Shown here piece after piece: positions 56,202-64,000 of a stretch of 64,000 nucleotides of DNA (positions are counted from its first letter, which is position 1; the number at the start of each line of letters is the position of its first letter). The notes beneath the pieces are model-generated. The model saw nothing but the letters and a program-made list of their open reading frames with translations. It had not been told where the DNA came from and did no database searches. The stretch is from Flavobacterium swingsii (lineage in GTDB: Bacteria; Bacteroidota; Bacteroidia; Flavobacteriales; Flavobacteriaceae): contig NZ_FOJT01000005.1 of assembly GCF_900111965.1 (NCBI RefSeq), forward strand, positions 62,001-126,000, written 5' to 3'. Made by a program: the position numbers and the translations under genes.

Positions 56202-56209
56202 CAAAAGTA
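56202..56209 (-). promoter_or_regulatory. -7 promoter box for the CpsB-type gene
   Basis: On the minus strand it reads TACTTTTG, matching TAnnTTTG, 25 bases from the ATG. The box overlaps the left arm of the inverted repeat at 56205-56244. Confidence 0.6.
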
Positions 56210-56244
56210 TCATTTATTTGGAAATAAAAATGTTAATGATACTT
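56205..56244. promoter_or_regulatory. Inverted repeat overlapping the cpsB-side promoter
   Basis: aagtatcatt (56205-56214) is the reverse complement of 56235-56244, separated by 20 bases. It lies in the divergent region between the phosphatase and ABC transporter genes and overlaps the -7 box. A protein-binding operator is possible; this is inference. Confidence 0.4.
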
Positions 56245-56322
56245 GGACTTTTAGCCTGTTTTTATTTATCTAATCAAATTAAATTTATAGATTTACGAAA
56301 ATATTTATATTACCTACAATTA

Positions 56323-57195
56323 GTGAGTTATTCAGAAGAAAATAAAGAAGAGTGGTTGTTCGAGATTTCCTCCAAAAGAGGTTTGTTCGAATTAGATTAT
56401 AAGGAATTATGGCGTTATAGAGACTTGCTGTTTCTTTTTGTAAAAAGAGATATTGTGACTTTTTACAAACAAACCATTTTAGGTCCTATTTGGTTTATCA
56501 TTCAGCCATTAATTACCTCGCTAATACAATTTGTTATTTTTAGCCAAATAGCCAACATTCCTTCTGATGATACGCCGTATTTTTTGTTTGTTTTGGCAGG
56601 AAATGTACTTTGGTTTTATTTTTCAGATTGTTTTAAATCTACTTCCGAAGTATTTAAAACCAATCAGAATTTATTCGGGAAAGTGTATTTTCCCAGATTA
56701 ATCATGCCACTGGCTATTGTTTTTTCAAATTTGGTCAAATTCGGAATTCAATTCCTGTTTTTCTTGGGTGTTTTGTTTTATTGTATATATAAAGGATATA
56801 ACGTACATCCTAACCTATATGTTTTGTACACGCCATTGTTATTGTTGGTTATGATATTATTGTCACTAGGCTCAGGTATGATTATCACTTCACTAACCAC
56901 AAAATATAGAGATTTAACCTTCGTGGTGACTTTTGGGATTTCGTTATATATGTATGTGACGCCTATTGTTTATCCAACTTCATTAGCTCTAGAAAAACTA
57001 CCAGAATCATTACATTATTTAGTATATTTAAATCCATTAACGAGTATTTTTGATTTTTTTAAATATGCTTTTTTAGGTAGTGGAACATTAGATTTATTTG
57101 GCGTATTATATTCCTTATTATTTTCGATAATAATATTTTTTGCGGGTGTTTTTGTTTTTAATAAAACAGAAAAGAATTTTATAGATGTTATTTAA
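56323..57195 (+). CDS. wzm: Polysaccharide ABC transporter permease, Wzm/TagG type
   Basis: Inner-membrane subunit exporting a completed glycan on its lipid carrier. From a GTG at 56323 the product has 290 residues and a normal N-terminus (EEWLFEISSKRGLFELDYKE, LWRYRDLLFLFVKRDIVTFY, QTILGPIWFIIQPL), followed by about six membrane segments. The frame stays open upstream to 56194, with an ATG at 56230. Those starts would add about 30-43 residues that do not look like the family and would cross the cpsB promoter, so I prefer the GTG. Start uncertain, family certain. Coupled to wzt. Confidence 0.85.
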   Translation: MSYSEENKEEWLFEISSKRGLFELDYKELWRYRDLLFLFVKRDIVTFYKQTILGPIWFIIQPLITSLIQFVIFSQIANIPSDDTPYFLFVLAGNVLWFYFSDCFKSTSEVFKTNQNLFGKVYFPRLIMPLAIVFSNLVKFGIQFLFFLGVLFYCIYKGYNVHPNLYVLYTPLLLLVMILLSLGSGMIITSLTTKYRDLTFVVTFGISLYMYVTPIVYPTSLALEKLPESLHYLVYLNPLTSIFDFFKYAFLGSGTLDLFGVLYSLLFSIIIFFAGVFVFNKTEKNFIDVI

Positions 57196-57198
57196 ATC

Positions 57199-58467
57199 AT
57201 GAGTAAAGTAATTTTAAAAATAGAAAACGTATCGAAACAGTACCGACTTGGACAGGTGGGAACAGGTACTATTTCTCATGATTTAAACCGATGGTGGGCA
57301 AAAATAAGAGGCAAAGAAGATCCGTTTCTTAAAATTGGCGAAACCAATGATCGAAGCAAAAAAGGAGATACAGATTACGTTTGGGCCTTGCAAGACATCA
57401 ATTTTGAAGTCAATCAAGGAGAAGTATTGGGTATTATTGGTAAGAATGGTGCAGGAAAATCGACATTACTCAAAATATTATCTCGTGTCACTTCGCCCAC
57501 CACGGGAAGCATAAAAACCAGAGGAAGAATAGCGTCTTTACTCGAAGTAGGAACAGGTTTTCATCCAGAAATGACGGGTCGTGAAAACGTGTACTTAAAT
57601 GGAGCCATTTTGGGTATGACTAAAAAAGAAATCGCTTCCAAAATTGATGAAATTATAGAATTTTCAGGCTGCGAACGATACATAGACACTCCAGTAAAAC
57701 GCTACAGTAGCGGAATGACTGTTCGTTTGGCCTTTGCAGTAGCGGCTCATTTAGACCCAGAGATTTTAGTGGTTGATGAGGTTTTAGCAGTTGGTGATGC
57801 CGAGTTTCAGAAAAAAGCCATTGGTAAAATGCAGGATATATCTAGAGAAGCAGGCAAAACCGTTTTGTTTGTGAGTCATAATATGGCGGCCGTGCAAAAT
57901 TTATGCACAAGAGGAGTGGTAATGCGAAACGGAACCATTTTTTTTGAAGGTGATATAGAAGAATCAATACAAGTATATTTGAAAGATAATGCTAATATAG
58001 AATCATTGGCTAACTTCGACAGCAGAATTGGTTCGGGTGTTATAAAAGTAATTGAATCATCAATTTATGGGGAAAATAAAAATTTAGAACCCCAAATAGG
58101 AAAACCATTTCATATCGAATTAACTATAGACAATCCTCAAGAAATTGATTCATCACATATTCGTTTTGATTTGAAAATCGATGATCGAATGGGACAAAGA
58201 ATCGCTTGGATGAGCAATTACTTGTTTAATAAAGAAACAAAATCAAACGTTTGCAAGATACTTTTCAAAATGGATAAACTCAATTTAAATGAAGGAGGAT
58301 ATTATATAAGCACTGATGTTTATGTAGATTTGAAAAGAGCCGATTGGCTTCAAAGCGCTATTTATTTTGAAGTTGTAGACGGAGATTATTACAAGGCAGG
58401 GCGAGGTGTTCCTGTAGCCGAAAGTAGACTTTTGTTCGATTTTGATGTCAATTTTATTAGCAAATAA
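57199..58467 (+). CDS. wzt: Polysaccharide ABC transporter ATP-binding subunit, Wzt type
   Basis: Energises export with Wzm. The 422-residue product has an extended N-terminal part (YRLGQVGTGTISHDLNRWWA), Walker A GIIGKNGAGKSTLLKI near residue 87, the GRIASLLEVGTGFHPEMTGR loop typical of O-antigen and teichoic-acid exporters, signature YSSGMTVRLAFAVAA, and Walker B ILVVDEVLAVGDAEF. Residues from about 265 to 422 form a C-terminal Wzt-like beta domain that in homologues recognises the modified glycan end. Four bases after wzm. Confidence 0.94.
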   Translation: MSKVILKIENVSKQYRLGQVGTGTISHDLNRWWAKIRGKEDPFLKIGETNDRSKKGDTDYVWALQDINFEVNQGEVLGIIGKNGAGKSTLLKILSRVTSPTTGSIKTRGRIASLLEVGTGFHPEMTGRENVYLNGAILGMTKKEIASKIDEIIEFSGCERYIDTPVKRYSSGMTVRLAFAVAAHLDPEILVVDEVLAVGDAEFQKKAIGKMQDISREAGKTVLFVSHNMAAVQNLCTRGVVMRNGTIFFEGDIEESIQVYLKDNANIESLANFDSRIGSGVIKVIESSIYGENKNLEPQIGKPFHIELTIDNPQEIDSSHIRFDLKIDDRMGQRIAWMSNYLFNKETKSNVCKILFKMDKLNLNEGGYYISTDVYVDLKRADWLQSAIYFEVVDGDYYKAGRGVPVAESRLLFDFDVNFISK

Positions 58468-58471
58468 AATT

Positions 58472-59563
58472 ATGAATAATAAAAGAATATTTTTTGTTTG
58501 CGATGATATTAATGCTCCAACAGGAGGGATAAAACAGATATACAGACAAGTTGATATCCTAAATAATAATGGTTTTAACGCATTTGTACTACACAGATGG
58601 TATGGTTTTAAATGTACTTGGTTTAAAAACGAAACAAAAATTGCTTATTACTATCCATTATTTGAAGGCATTGATAACTTATTAAAAACCAAATCCAACG
58701 AAAAAGGAATCTTAAATTTACTTTTAAAAGCAAAGAATATTTATAAAAAAAATATTAAAGAGAACCTTTTGAAGATTAAAAGTAAATCCAAAAACATTTC
58801 AGTAAAACAAGATGATATTTTTGTTTTTCCAGAAGTATATGGTCCCAATGTTACTAACCTGTTAGTAAACAACCCAACGGTAATATATAACCAAGGAGCA
58901 TATCAGACATTTTTTCATTACGATTTAAATCTAAAAAATAACGACACACCATATTTAGAAAAAAATCTAATTGCAACAGTAGTCAACTCTGAAAATGCAA
59001 AAGAATATATAAATCATGCATTCCCGAAAATGACCGTCAATAGAGTTCGTTATGGGATTGATGCAAAAAATTTTTCTTTTAATGAAAATAAAAAAAGAAA
59101 AATTGCTTTTATGCCAAGACGTTTGCGTCCTGATTTGGTTCAAGTTATTAATATTTTAAAATTCAGAGGAGTTTTAGAAAATTGGGAACTTGTAGAGATA
59201 CACAATATGAACGAAAACGAAGTGGCTAAAAACTTAAAAGAATGTGCGTTTTTTCTTAGTTTTAGCATCAATGAAGGATTCGGAATGCCACCAGCTGAAG
59301 CTATGGCTTGCGGTTGTGTTGTTGTTGGTTATGCAGGAAAAGGCGGAAAAGAATTTTTTAAAGAAGATTTTTGTTATCCAATAGAAGACAGAGATGTCAT
59401 TGCCTTTGCAAAAACACTCGAAAAAGTCATCAAAGAATACGAACTAGATGACAAGCCATTTGTAACAAAAGGGAAAAAAGCATCAGAATTTATTCTTTCG
59501 GAATACAGTATGGAAATGGAAGAAAGAACAATTGTTGAATGTTGGACTAAAATACTTAATTAG
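58472..59563 (+). CDS. Glycosyltransferase, GT4-like
   Basis: I start at ATG 58472 (MNNKRIFFVCDDINAPTGGI); an upstream TTG at 58442 lies inside wzt. The 363-residue product opens like GT-B enzymes (APTGGIKQIYRQVDILNNNG). It carries the C-terminal donor-binding sequence FFLSFSINEGFGMPPAEAMA and GCVVVGYAGKGGKEFF near residues 265-300. Substrate unknown. It is 4 bases from wzt, so probably transcribed with the exporter. Confidence 0.82.
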   Translation: MNNKRIFFVCDDINAPTGGIKQIYRQVDILNNNGFNAFVLHRWYGFKCTWFKNETKIAYYYPLFEGIDNLLKTKSNEKGILNLLLKAKNIYKKNIKENLLKIKSKSKNISVKQDDIFVFPEVYGPNVTNLLVNNPTVIYNQGAYQTFFHYDLNLKNNDTPYLEKNLIATVVNSENAKEYINHAFPKMTVNRVRYGIDAKNFSFNENKKRKIAFMPRRLRPDLVQVINILKFRGVLENWELVEIHNMNENEVAKNLKECAFFLSFSINEGFGMPPAEAMACGCVVVGYAGKGGKEFFKEDFCYPIEDRDVIAFAKTLEKVIKEYELDDKPFVTKGKKASEFILSEYSMEMEERTIVECWTKILN

Positions 59564-59612
59564 TAAAATATAATTGGCAAAGTATTTTAATTTATCAAAA
59601 AAAAAGGAAAAA

Positions 59613-60470
59613 ATGGCAGAAGTCAAAAAAACAATATTTGATGTTGGTATGCATAAAGGTGAGGACACAGAGTTTTACCTAAAAAAAGGATATCAAGTTG
59701 TAGCATTTGAAGCAAATCCAGAGTTGGTAAAATTGTGTGCGACAAAATTTGCAGATGAAATTAAAGACGGAAAACTTACTATTGTAGAAGGAGCTATAAT
59801 TGATTTCGATTTTGATACAGATTCCTCTAATCCCAATATTCAGTTTTATAGAAATAAAAATTTAAGCGTTTGGGGAACAGTAGATGGTAATTGGGCAAAA
59901 AGAAATGAAAAAAAAGGTACAGAAAATGAAATTGTTGAGGTTGCCAAAATAGATTTTAAAAAATGTCTTGAAAAATACGGAATCCCGTATTATCTAAAGA
60001 TTGATATAGAAGGAATGGACAGAGTTTGTCTAAAAGCTTTGCTTAATTTTGATAAAAAACCAGATTATGTATCTATCGAATCTGAAAAAGTTTCTTTCAC
60101 AGAGCTGAAAGAAGAATTTGATTTGTTTAAAAATAACGGATATTCTCAATTTCAAATCGTTAATCAAGGAAATATTTCAGAGCAAAAAGAACCCGAAAAT
60201 TCAGAAGAAGGAATTTGTTTGAACTATCAATTTAGTTCAGGAGCGACAGGATTATTTGGAAAAGATTTGCCTAATAAATGGATTAATTATTCGAATGCTA
60301 TACAAAAATATCAACTAATTTTCTTCGGATACAAATTGTTTGGAGATAATGGATTTATTACCAATGGATATATTCGTAAAATACTATTTAAAATAATTCA
60401 TTTATTTACTAAGCAATCTATTCCAGGCTGGTTTGACACGCACGCCAAACATAGTTCACTTATTAAATAG
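59613..60470 (+). CDS. FkbM-family SAM-dependent methyltransferase
   Basis: I start at ATG 59613 (MAEVKKTIFDVGMHKG); the frame is open from a TTG at 59574 that adds a Lys-rich extension unlike the family. The 285-residue product has SAM motif I (FDVGMHKGEDTEFYLKKGYQ), the acidic VVAFEANPELVKLC, and FkbM-type YYLKIDIEGMDRVCLKAL near residue 120. Such enzymes often O-methylate sugars. With the Wzt C-terminal domain, it may supply a modified glycan end that signals export; this is inference. Confidence 0.85.
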   Translation: MAEVKKTIFDVGMHKGEDTEFYLKKGYQVVAFEANPELVKLCATKFADEIKDGKLTIVEGAIIDFDFDTDSSNPNIQFYRNKNLSVWGTVDGNWAKRNEKKGTENEIVEVAKIDFKKCLEKYGIPYYLKIDIEGMDRVCLKALLNFDKKPDYVSIESEKVSFTELKEEFDLFKNNGYSQFQIVNQGNISEQKEPENSEEGICLNYQFSSGATGLFGKDLPNKWINYSNAIQKYQLIFFGYKLFGDNGFITNGYIRKILFKIIHLFTKQSIPGWFDTHAKHSSLIK

Positions 60471-60502
60471 TTCACAAAATCAAGCTATATAAAATAAGAT
60501 AA

Positions 60503-61423
60503 ATGCCTAAAGTTTCAATAATTCTTCCATCATACAATCATGCTATCTTTTTAAAAGACAGACTAGATTCAATAATAAACCAAATTTATAGTGATTGGGA
60601 GCTTATTATTATTGACGATAAATCTACAGATTCTAGTCTAGAAATATTGACTGATTTTGTTGAGAACAATAAAGAAAGAGTCAAATATTTTATTATTAAT
60701 GAAACCAATTCAGGAAGCGGTTATAAATCTTGGCAAAAAGGAATTGAATTATCCGATTCAGAATACATTTGGATTGCAGAAACAGACGATTATTCAGATA
60801 TTTATTTTTTGTCTGAACAGATTCATGTTTTAGAAAAAAATAAAGAATGTGTTTTAAGTTTTTGTTCGAGTAACCTTGTTGATGAACAAAATAAGATTAT
60901 TTCAAGTACAGAAAAAAGAACAAAATCTCTAAGTGTAGATCATAATGAGTATAAAGTTTTTGAAGGAAAAGCATTTTTAGAAAAAATGCCTCTGGAAACC
61001 TATATCAACAATGGCAGTTCGGTAGTTTTTAGAAAACCTTCTGTCGAAATTCCCGCAATAATTTTTTCATATAGACAATCTTCAGATATATTTTTATGGA
61101 CTTTTCTACTTACCAATTCATCATTTGCTTTTATCAATAAAAAAATGAATTTTTTTAGGCGTCATGAAAATTCAACCACAACAATACTTTCAAATTCAAA
61201 AGCTATACTAGGAACCTATAAAGAAGTGATTGTTTATATAGCCTATTTTAATTATCCAGAAAAAAGTATTAATATTATAAATCACTATTTTAATAACTAT
61301 ATTTGGAAAAATAAACGTGAAATGTTTAATTTCGAGGTTTTTAGAAACGACAAAAAATTAAAAAATTTGTATTTAAAAAAACTATTACCCTTGACTTTAA
61401 AAAAAATTTTTAATGGAAAATAG
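60503..61423 (+). CDS. Glycosyltransferase family 2
   Basis: The 306-residue GT-A enzyme begins VSIILPSYNHAIFLKDRLDS, then WELIIIDDKSTDSSLEIL, and has the DxD-type metal region IWIAETDDYSDIYFL near residue 92. No membrane helix. Donor and acceptor unknown. It overlaps the next gene by 11 bases, so the pair is translationally coupled. Confidence 0.9.
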   Translation: MPKVSIILPSYNHAIFLKDRLDSIINQIYSDWELIIIDDKSTDSSLEILTDFVENNKERVKYFIINETNSGSGYKSWQKGIELSDSEYIWIAETDDYSDIYFLSEQIHVLEKNKECVLSFCSSNLVDEQNKIISSTEKRTKSLSVDHNEYKVFEGKAFLEKMPLETYINNGSSVVFRKPSVEIPAIIFSYRQSSDIFLWTFLLTNSSFAFINKKMNFFRRHENSTTTILSNSKAILGTYKEVIVYIAYFNYPEKSINIINHYFNNYIWKNKREMFNFEVFRNDKKLKNLYLKKLLPLTLKKIFNGK

Positions 61424-62294
61424 TTCATTGGTTAGTGTTATTATACCTACTTATAATAGAGAAGAATATTTAGATATTGCTATCCAATCTGTTATAAGTC
61501 AAACCTATAAAAACATTGAAATTTTAGTTATTGATGATGGTTCAAAAATTAATTATGCAGAAGATATATGTGCAAAATACAAGCAATGTATTTATTTATA
61601 TAAAGAAAATGGGGGGCTTTCATCTGCAAGAAATTTTGGTGTAAAAAATGCAAAAGGAAAATATATTGCGCTATTAGATGACGATGATTTGTTTTTAAAC
61701 ACAAAAATCGAAAAACAGGTAACGGTTTTAGAGAAAGATAAAGAAATATTTTGCGTTCATTCTGCCGCTAAAATCATTAATGATAATGGAGTAGAAACTG
61801 GCGAAATAATAGGAGCATCAGTAGAAAAAGCACACAAAAGAAGTGGTTTTGTTTTTTGGAACGCTTTAGGAGTTTGGGTTGTAAAATCCCCAACACCACT
61901 TTTTAGAAAAGAAGTTTTTGATAAAATTATTTTTGATGAAGAAATAAAAGTTGGTGAAGATGTAGATTTTTATCAAAGAATGTTTTATTTTTTTAAAGTT
62001 CTATACATAGAGGAGCCTTTGGCTTTTTATCGTGAAGGGAATGATACTAATAGGTTATCAAAAAAAATAGAAAAGTACGTGGGAATTGAACAAAAAATGT
62101 TCTCAAATTTCATAAAAATGGGAATAAAAAACCCATTTACATTGTATAAAATAGCTTATATTTTAGCCAATGCTGGAATAAGAAGTTGGAATACTATTTT
62201 TTCGAAAAATCCAATAAAAATAAATCGACTAAATTTGATTGTGAATCCTTTTTATTATTTAAAATTACCAATTAAAAAAATAAATACAAATTAA
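61413..62294 (+). CDS. Glycosyltransferase family 2
   Basis: The 293-residue GT-A enzyme has VSVIIPTYNREEYLDIAIQS near residue 7, IEILVIDDGSKINY, the GGLSSARNFGVKNAKGKYIA loop, and the DxD region LLDDDDLFLNTKIEKQ near residue 88. Its ATG lies within the last codons of the preceding transferase. Substrate unknown. Confidence 0.9.
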   Translation: MENSSLVSVIIPTYNREEYLDIAIQSVISQTYKNIEILVIDDGSKINYAEDICAKYKQCIYLYKENGGLSSARNFGVKNAKGKYIALLDDDDLFLNTKIEKQVTVLEKDKEIFCVHSAAKIINDNGVETGEIIGASVEKAHKRSGFVFWNALGVWVVKSPTPLFRKEVFDKIIFDEEIKVGEDVDFYQRMFYFFKVLYIEEPLAFYREGNDTNRLSKKIEKYVGIEQKMFSNFIKMGIKNPFTLYKIAYILANAGIRSWNTIFSKNPIKINRLNLIVNPFYYLKLPIKKINTN

Positions 62295-62303
62295 GCCAAA
62301 AAG

Positions 62304-63239
62304 ATGGATAAAATAACAATACTTATAACTGGCGGAGCGGGAAATGTAGGTAGTGCTTTAGCTACTAAATTAGCAGAAAACAAAGACAATTATATTGTTA
62401 TTGTCGATAATTTATCGACAGGAAGCATGGCAAAAGTTCCACAAGGTGAAAACGTAAAATTTATTAAAGCAAATGCAAATAATTACAATGATATCGTGCC
62501 TATTTTCGGCAGGTATAATTTTGATTATGTGTTTCATTATGCTGCAATAGTAGGAGTAAAGCGCACACTGGAAAATCCCATAATGGTCTTAGATGATATA
62601 GATGGAATAAAAAATATTTTGTCCTTATCTAAAAATTCAGGTGTAAAACGTGTTTTTTATTCAAGCTCTTCTGAAGTATATGGTGAGCCTTTTGAAATTC
62701 CTCAAAACGAAAACACAACACCACTAAACTCTAGATTGCCTTATGCTATTGTAAAGAATGTTGGAGAAGCCTTTTTTAAATCCTATTATCAAGAATACGG
62801 ATTAGAATATACAATTTTTCGTTTCTTTAATACCTACGGACCTAATCAGAGCGAAGATTTTGTGGTGCCAAGATTTATCAAAGCAGCACTTAAAAATGAG
62901 CCTATTTATTTGTATGGAGATGGTTTGCAAACCCGTTCATTTTGCTATGTAGATGATAATATAGCTGCTTGTGTAAAGGCAATGGACGATAAAAACTCTG
63001 TAAATGATGTGCTGAACGTAGGGAGCGATATCGAAATGACGATTTTAGATTTAGCTCAAAGAGTAATTGCAATATCTAATTCAAGTTCAAAAATTATTCA
63101 TTTACCACCATTGGAAGAAGGTGATATGACCAGAAGATGTCCAGATACGACAAAAATGAAAGCTATTTTAGGGAGAGAATTAATCGCTTTAGAAGTAGGG
63201 ATTGCAAAATTGATAAACCATTATGAGAATAGGAAGTAA
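62304..63239 (+). CDS. NAD-dependent nucleotide-sugar epimerase/dehydratase
   Basis: The 311-residue SDR has [46 protein letters not shown] (Ser block), catalytic LPYAIVKNVGEAFF (YxxxK, near residue 152), and FRFFNTYGPNQSEDFVVPRF. It resembles UDP-glucose 4-epimerase-like and dTDP-sugar epimerases; the exact reaction cannot be told. It overlaps the next gene by 17 bases. Confidence 0.88.
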   Translation: MDKITILITGGAGNVGSALATKLAENKDNYIVIVDNLSTGSMAKVPQGENVKFIKANANNYNDIVPIFGRYNFDYVFHYAAIVGVKRTLENPIMVLDDIDGIKNILSLSKNSGVKRVFYSSSSEVYGEPFEIPQNENTTPLNSRLPYAIVKNVGEAFFKSYYQEYGLEYTIFRFFNTYGPNQSEDFVVPRFIKAALKNEPIYLYGDGLQTRSFCYVDDNIAACVKAMDDKNSVNDVLNVGSDIEMTILDLAQRVIAISNSSSKIIHLPPLEEGDMTRRCPDTTKMKAILGRELIALEVGIAKLINHYENRK

Positions 63240-64000
63240 TCCAAATAATCATAAAACTATTGATTTATTCATTAAATCACATAGGGTAATTATTCCAGTT
63301 TATATTCCAAATGCTGAAGGATATTTTGCCGATGCGTTCAATGTTTTTAAAGTATGTATAGAGTCTTTATTAAAAACAATTAATGAGGATACGGTTGTTT
63401 CCTTAATATCTAACGCTTCGTCAGATGAGGTAAATGAATATATTTACCAACTTTGGCAAGATGAAAAAATTGACAGAGCGGTTTTTAATACAGAAAATGT
63501 TGGCAAAATGAATGCTATCATAGCCGAAACGAGAGCCAGTTTTGAAGAATTTATTACCTATTCTGATGCCGATGTTTTTTTTGATAAGGGATGGTTGCAA
63601 CAGACTTTCAACATGTTTAAAAATGTGTCAAAAGCAGGTTTTGTTTCGATGAATCCAACACCTAGGAATTACAGCCACGCAGATTCTACACTATTTGAAA
63701 ATCTATTTACCGTTTTCTTTAAAAAAAGAAAAGCAAGTGCTGTATGTGCTTTTGATGATTTAGCACATTTTCACAAAAGTGTTGGGAAAAATAATGAGTT
63801 TACAGAAAAGATGTTCGCTGGAAATGTTTTTTGTGTTAGTAAGTATAATTATATCATTGGTGCGGGTCATTTTTGTTGCACTATTAGAAAAACACCTACG
63901 TTGAAATTTGTTCCTAAAGAGCAATCAAAAATTGGTGTTTCAGGAGGTTCGGAATCTATTTATTTAGACATTCCTTTTGATAAAACTGGTTTATGGAGAT
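63223..64000 (+). CDS. Glycosyltransferase (GT-A fold), 3' end outside window
   Basis: The frame from the ATG at 63223 stays open to the right edge, giving at least 259 residues. It reads RVIIPVYIPNAEGYFADAFN near residue 22, VVSLISNASSDEVNEYIYQL, NVGKMNAIIAETRASF, and the DxD-type ITYSDADVFFDKGWLQ near residue 107. These match the GT2 superfamily. Its ATG lies within the end of the epimerase gene. The total length and C-terminus are unknown because the window ends. Confidence 0.8.
   Translation, partial: MRIGSNPNNHKTIDLFIKSHRVIIPVYIPNAEGYFADAFNVFKVCIESLLKTINEDTVVSLISNASSDEVNEYIYQLWQDEKIDRAVFNTENVGKMNAIIAETRASFEEFITYSDADVFFDKGWLQQTFNMFKNVSKAGFVSMNPTPRNYSHADSTLFENLFTVFFKKRKASAVCAFDDLAHFHKSVGKNNEFTEKMFAGNVFCVSKYNYIIGAGHFCCTIRKTPTLKFVPKEQSKIGVSGGSESIYLDIPFDKTGLWR

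Overview
The window is AT-rich and carries the hallmarks of the Bacteroidota, most likely a Flavobacterium or close relative. Promoters follow the TAnnTTTG (-7) pattern, genes lack obvious Shine-Dalgarno sequences, and two proteins end in type IX secretion (T9SS) sorting tails. The ribosomal protein operon runs into carA, eno and citrate synthase, which fits a flavobacterial chromosome. These are inferences from sequence features and family recall; no database search was run.

Region 1 (1-9850) is the distal part of the S10-spc-alpha ribosomal operon: rplP (5' end missing), rpmC, rpsQ, rplN, rplX, rplE, rpsN, rpsH, rplF, rplR, rpsE, rpmD, rplO, secY, infA, rpmJ, rpsM, rpsK, rpsD, rpoA and rplQ. 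It closes with a strong intrinsic terminator. Gaps are only a few bases, except before rpsH (S8), rpsD (S4) and rplQ (L17), where each gap can fold.

Region 2 (9850-25396) is mostly housekeeping. It holds carA, eno, a citrate synthase, an arginase plus CtlX-type citrulline hydrolase pair, a MarC-family membrane protein, a CoA-binding protein, a sodium:solute symporter and recR. Three secreted proteins of unknown role lie among them: a repeat-rich fibre-like protein, and two T9SS-tailed proteins. The first two sit together between gltA and the arginase and are flanked by a perfect 26-bp direct repeat.

Region 3 (25397-55419) is a large Wzx/Wzy-type surface polysaccharide locus, all on the plus strand. 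It opens with a Wza-like lipoprotein and a Wzc-like tyrosine autokinase. Next come nucleotide-sugar genes for a UDP-GalNAcA-type sugar (C4 epimerase plus 6-dehydrogenase), UDP-glucuronate (ugd), a dTDP-4-keto-6-deoxy sugar (rfbB, rfbA) and UDP-L-FucNAc (CapE/CapF/CapG with an extra small cupin). Glycosyltransferases, an EpsG-type polymerase, an acyltransferase and a Wzx flippase follow. A PglC/PglD/PglE/PglF-type set suggests that a bacillosamine-like sugar starts the repeat unit. A second wza-wzc pair with its own promoter ends the block.

Region 4 (55420-64000) begins with a bidirectional terminator and a CpsB/YwqE-type phosphatase on the minus strand, the likely partner of the Wzc kinases. 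A second export module follows: a Wzm/Wzt ABC transporter, glycosyltransferases, an FkbM methyltransferase and a sugar epimerase. A glycosyltransferase runs off the right edge. One chromosomal stretch therefore encodes both Wzy-dependent and ABC-dependent polysaccharide assembly. I saw no rRNA, tRNA, CRISPR array, transposase or phage gene.
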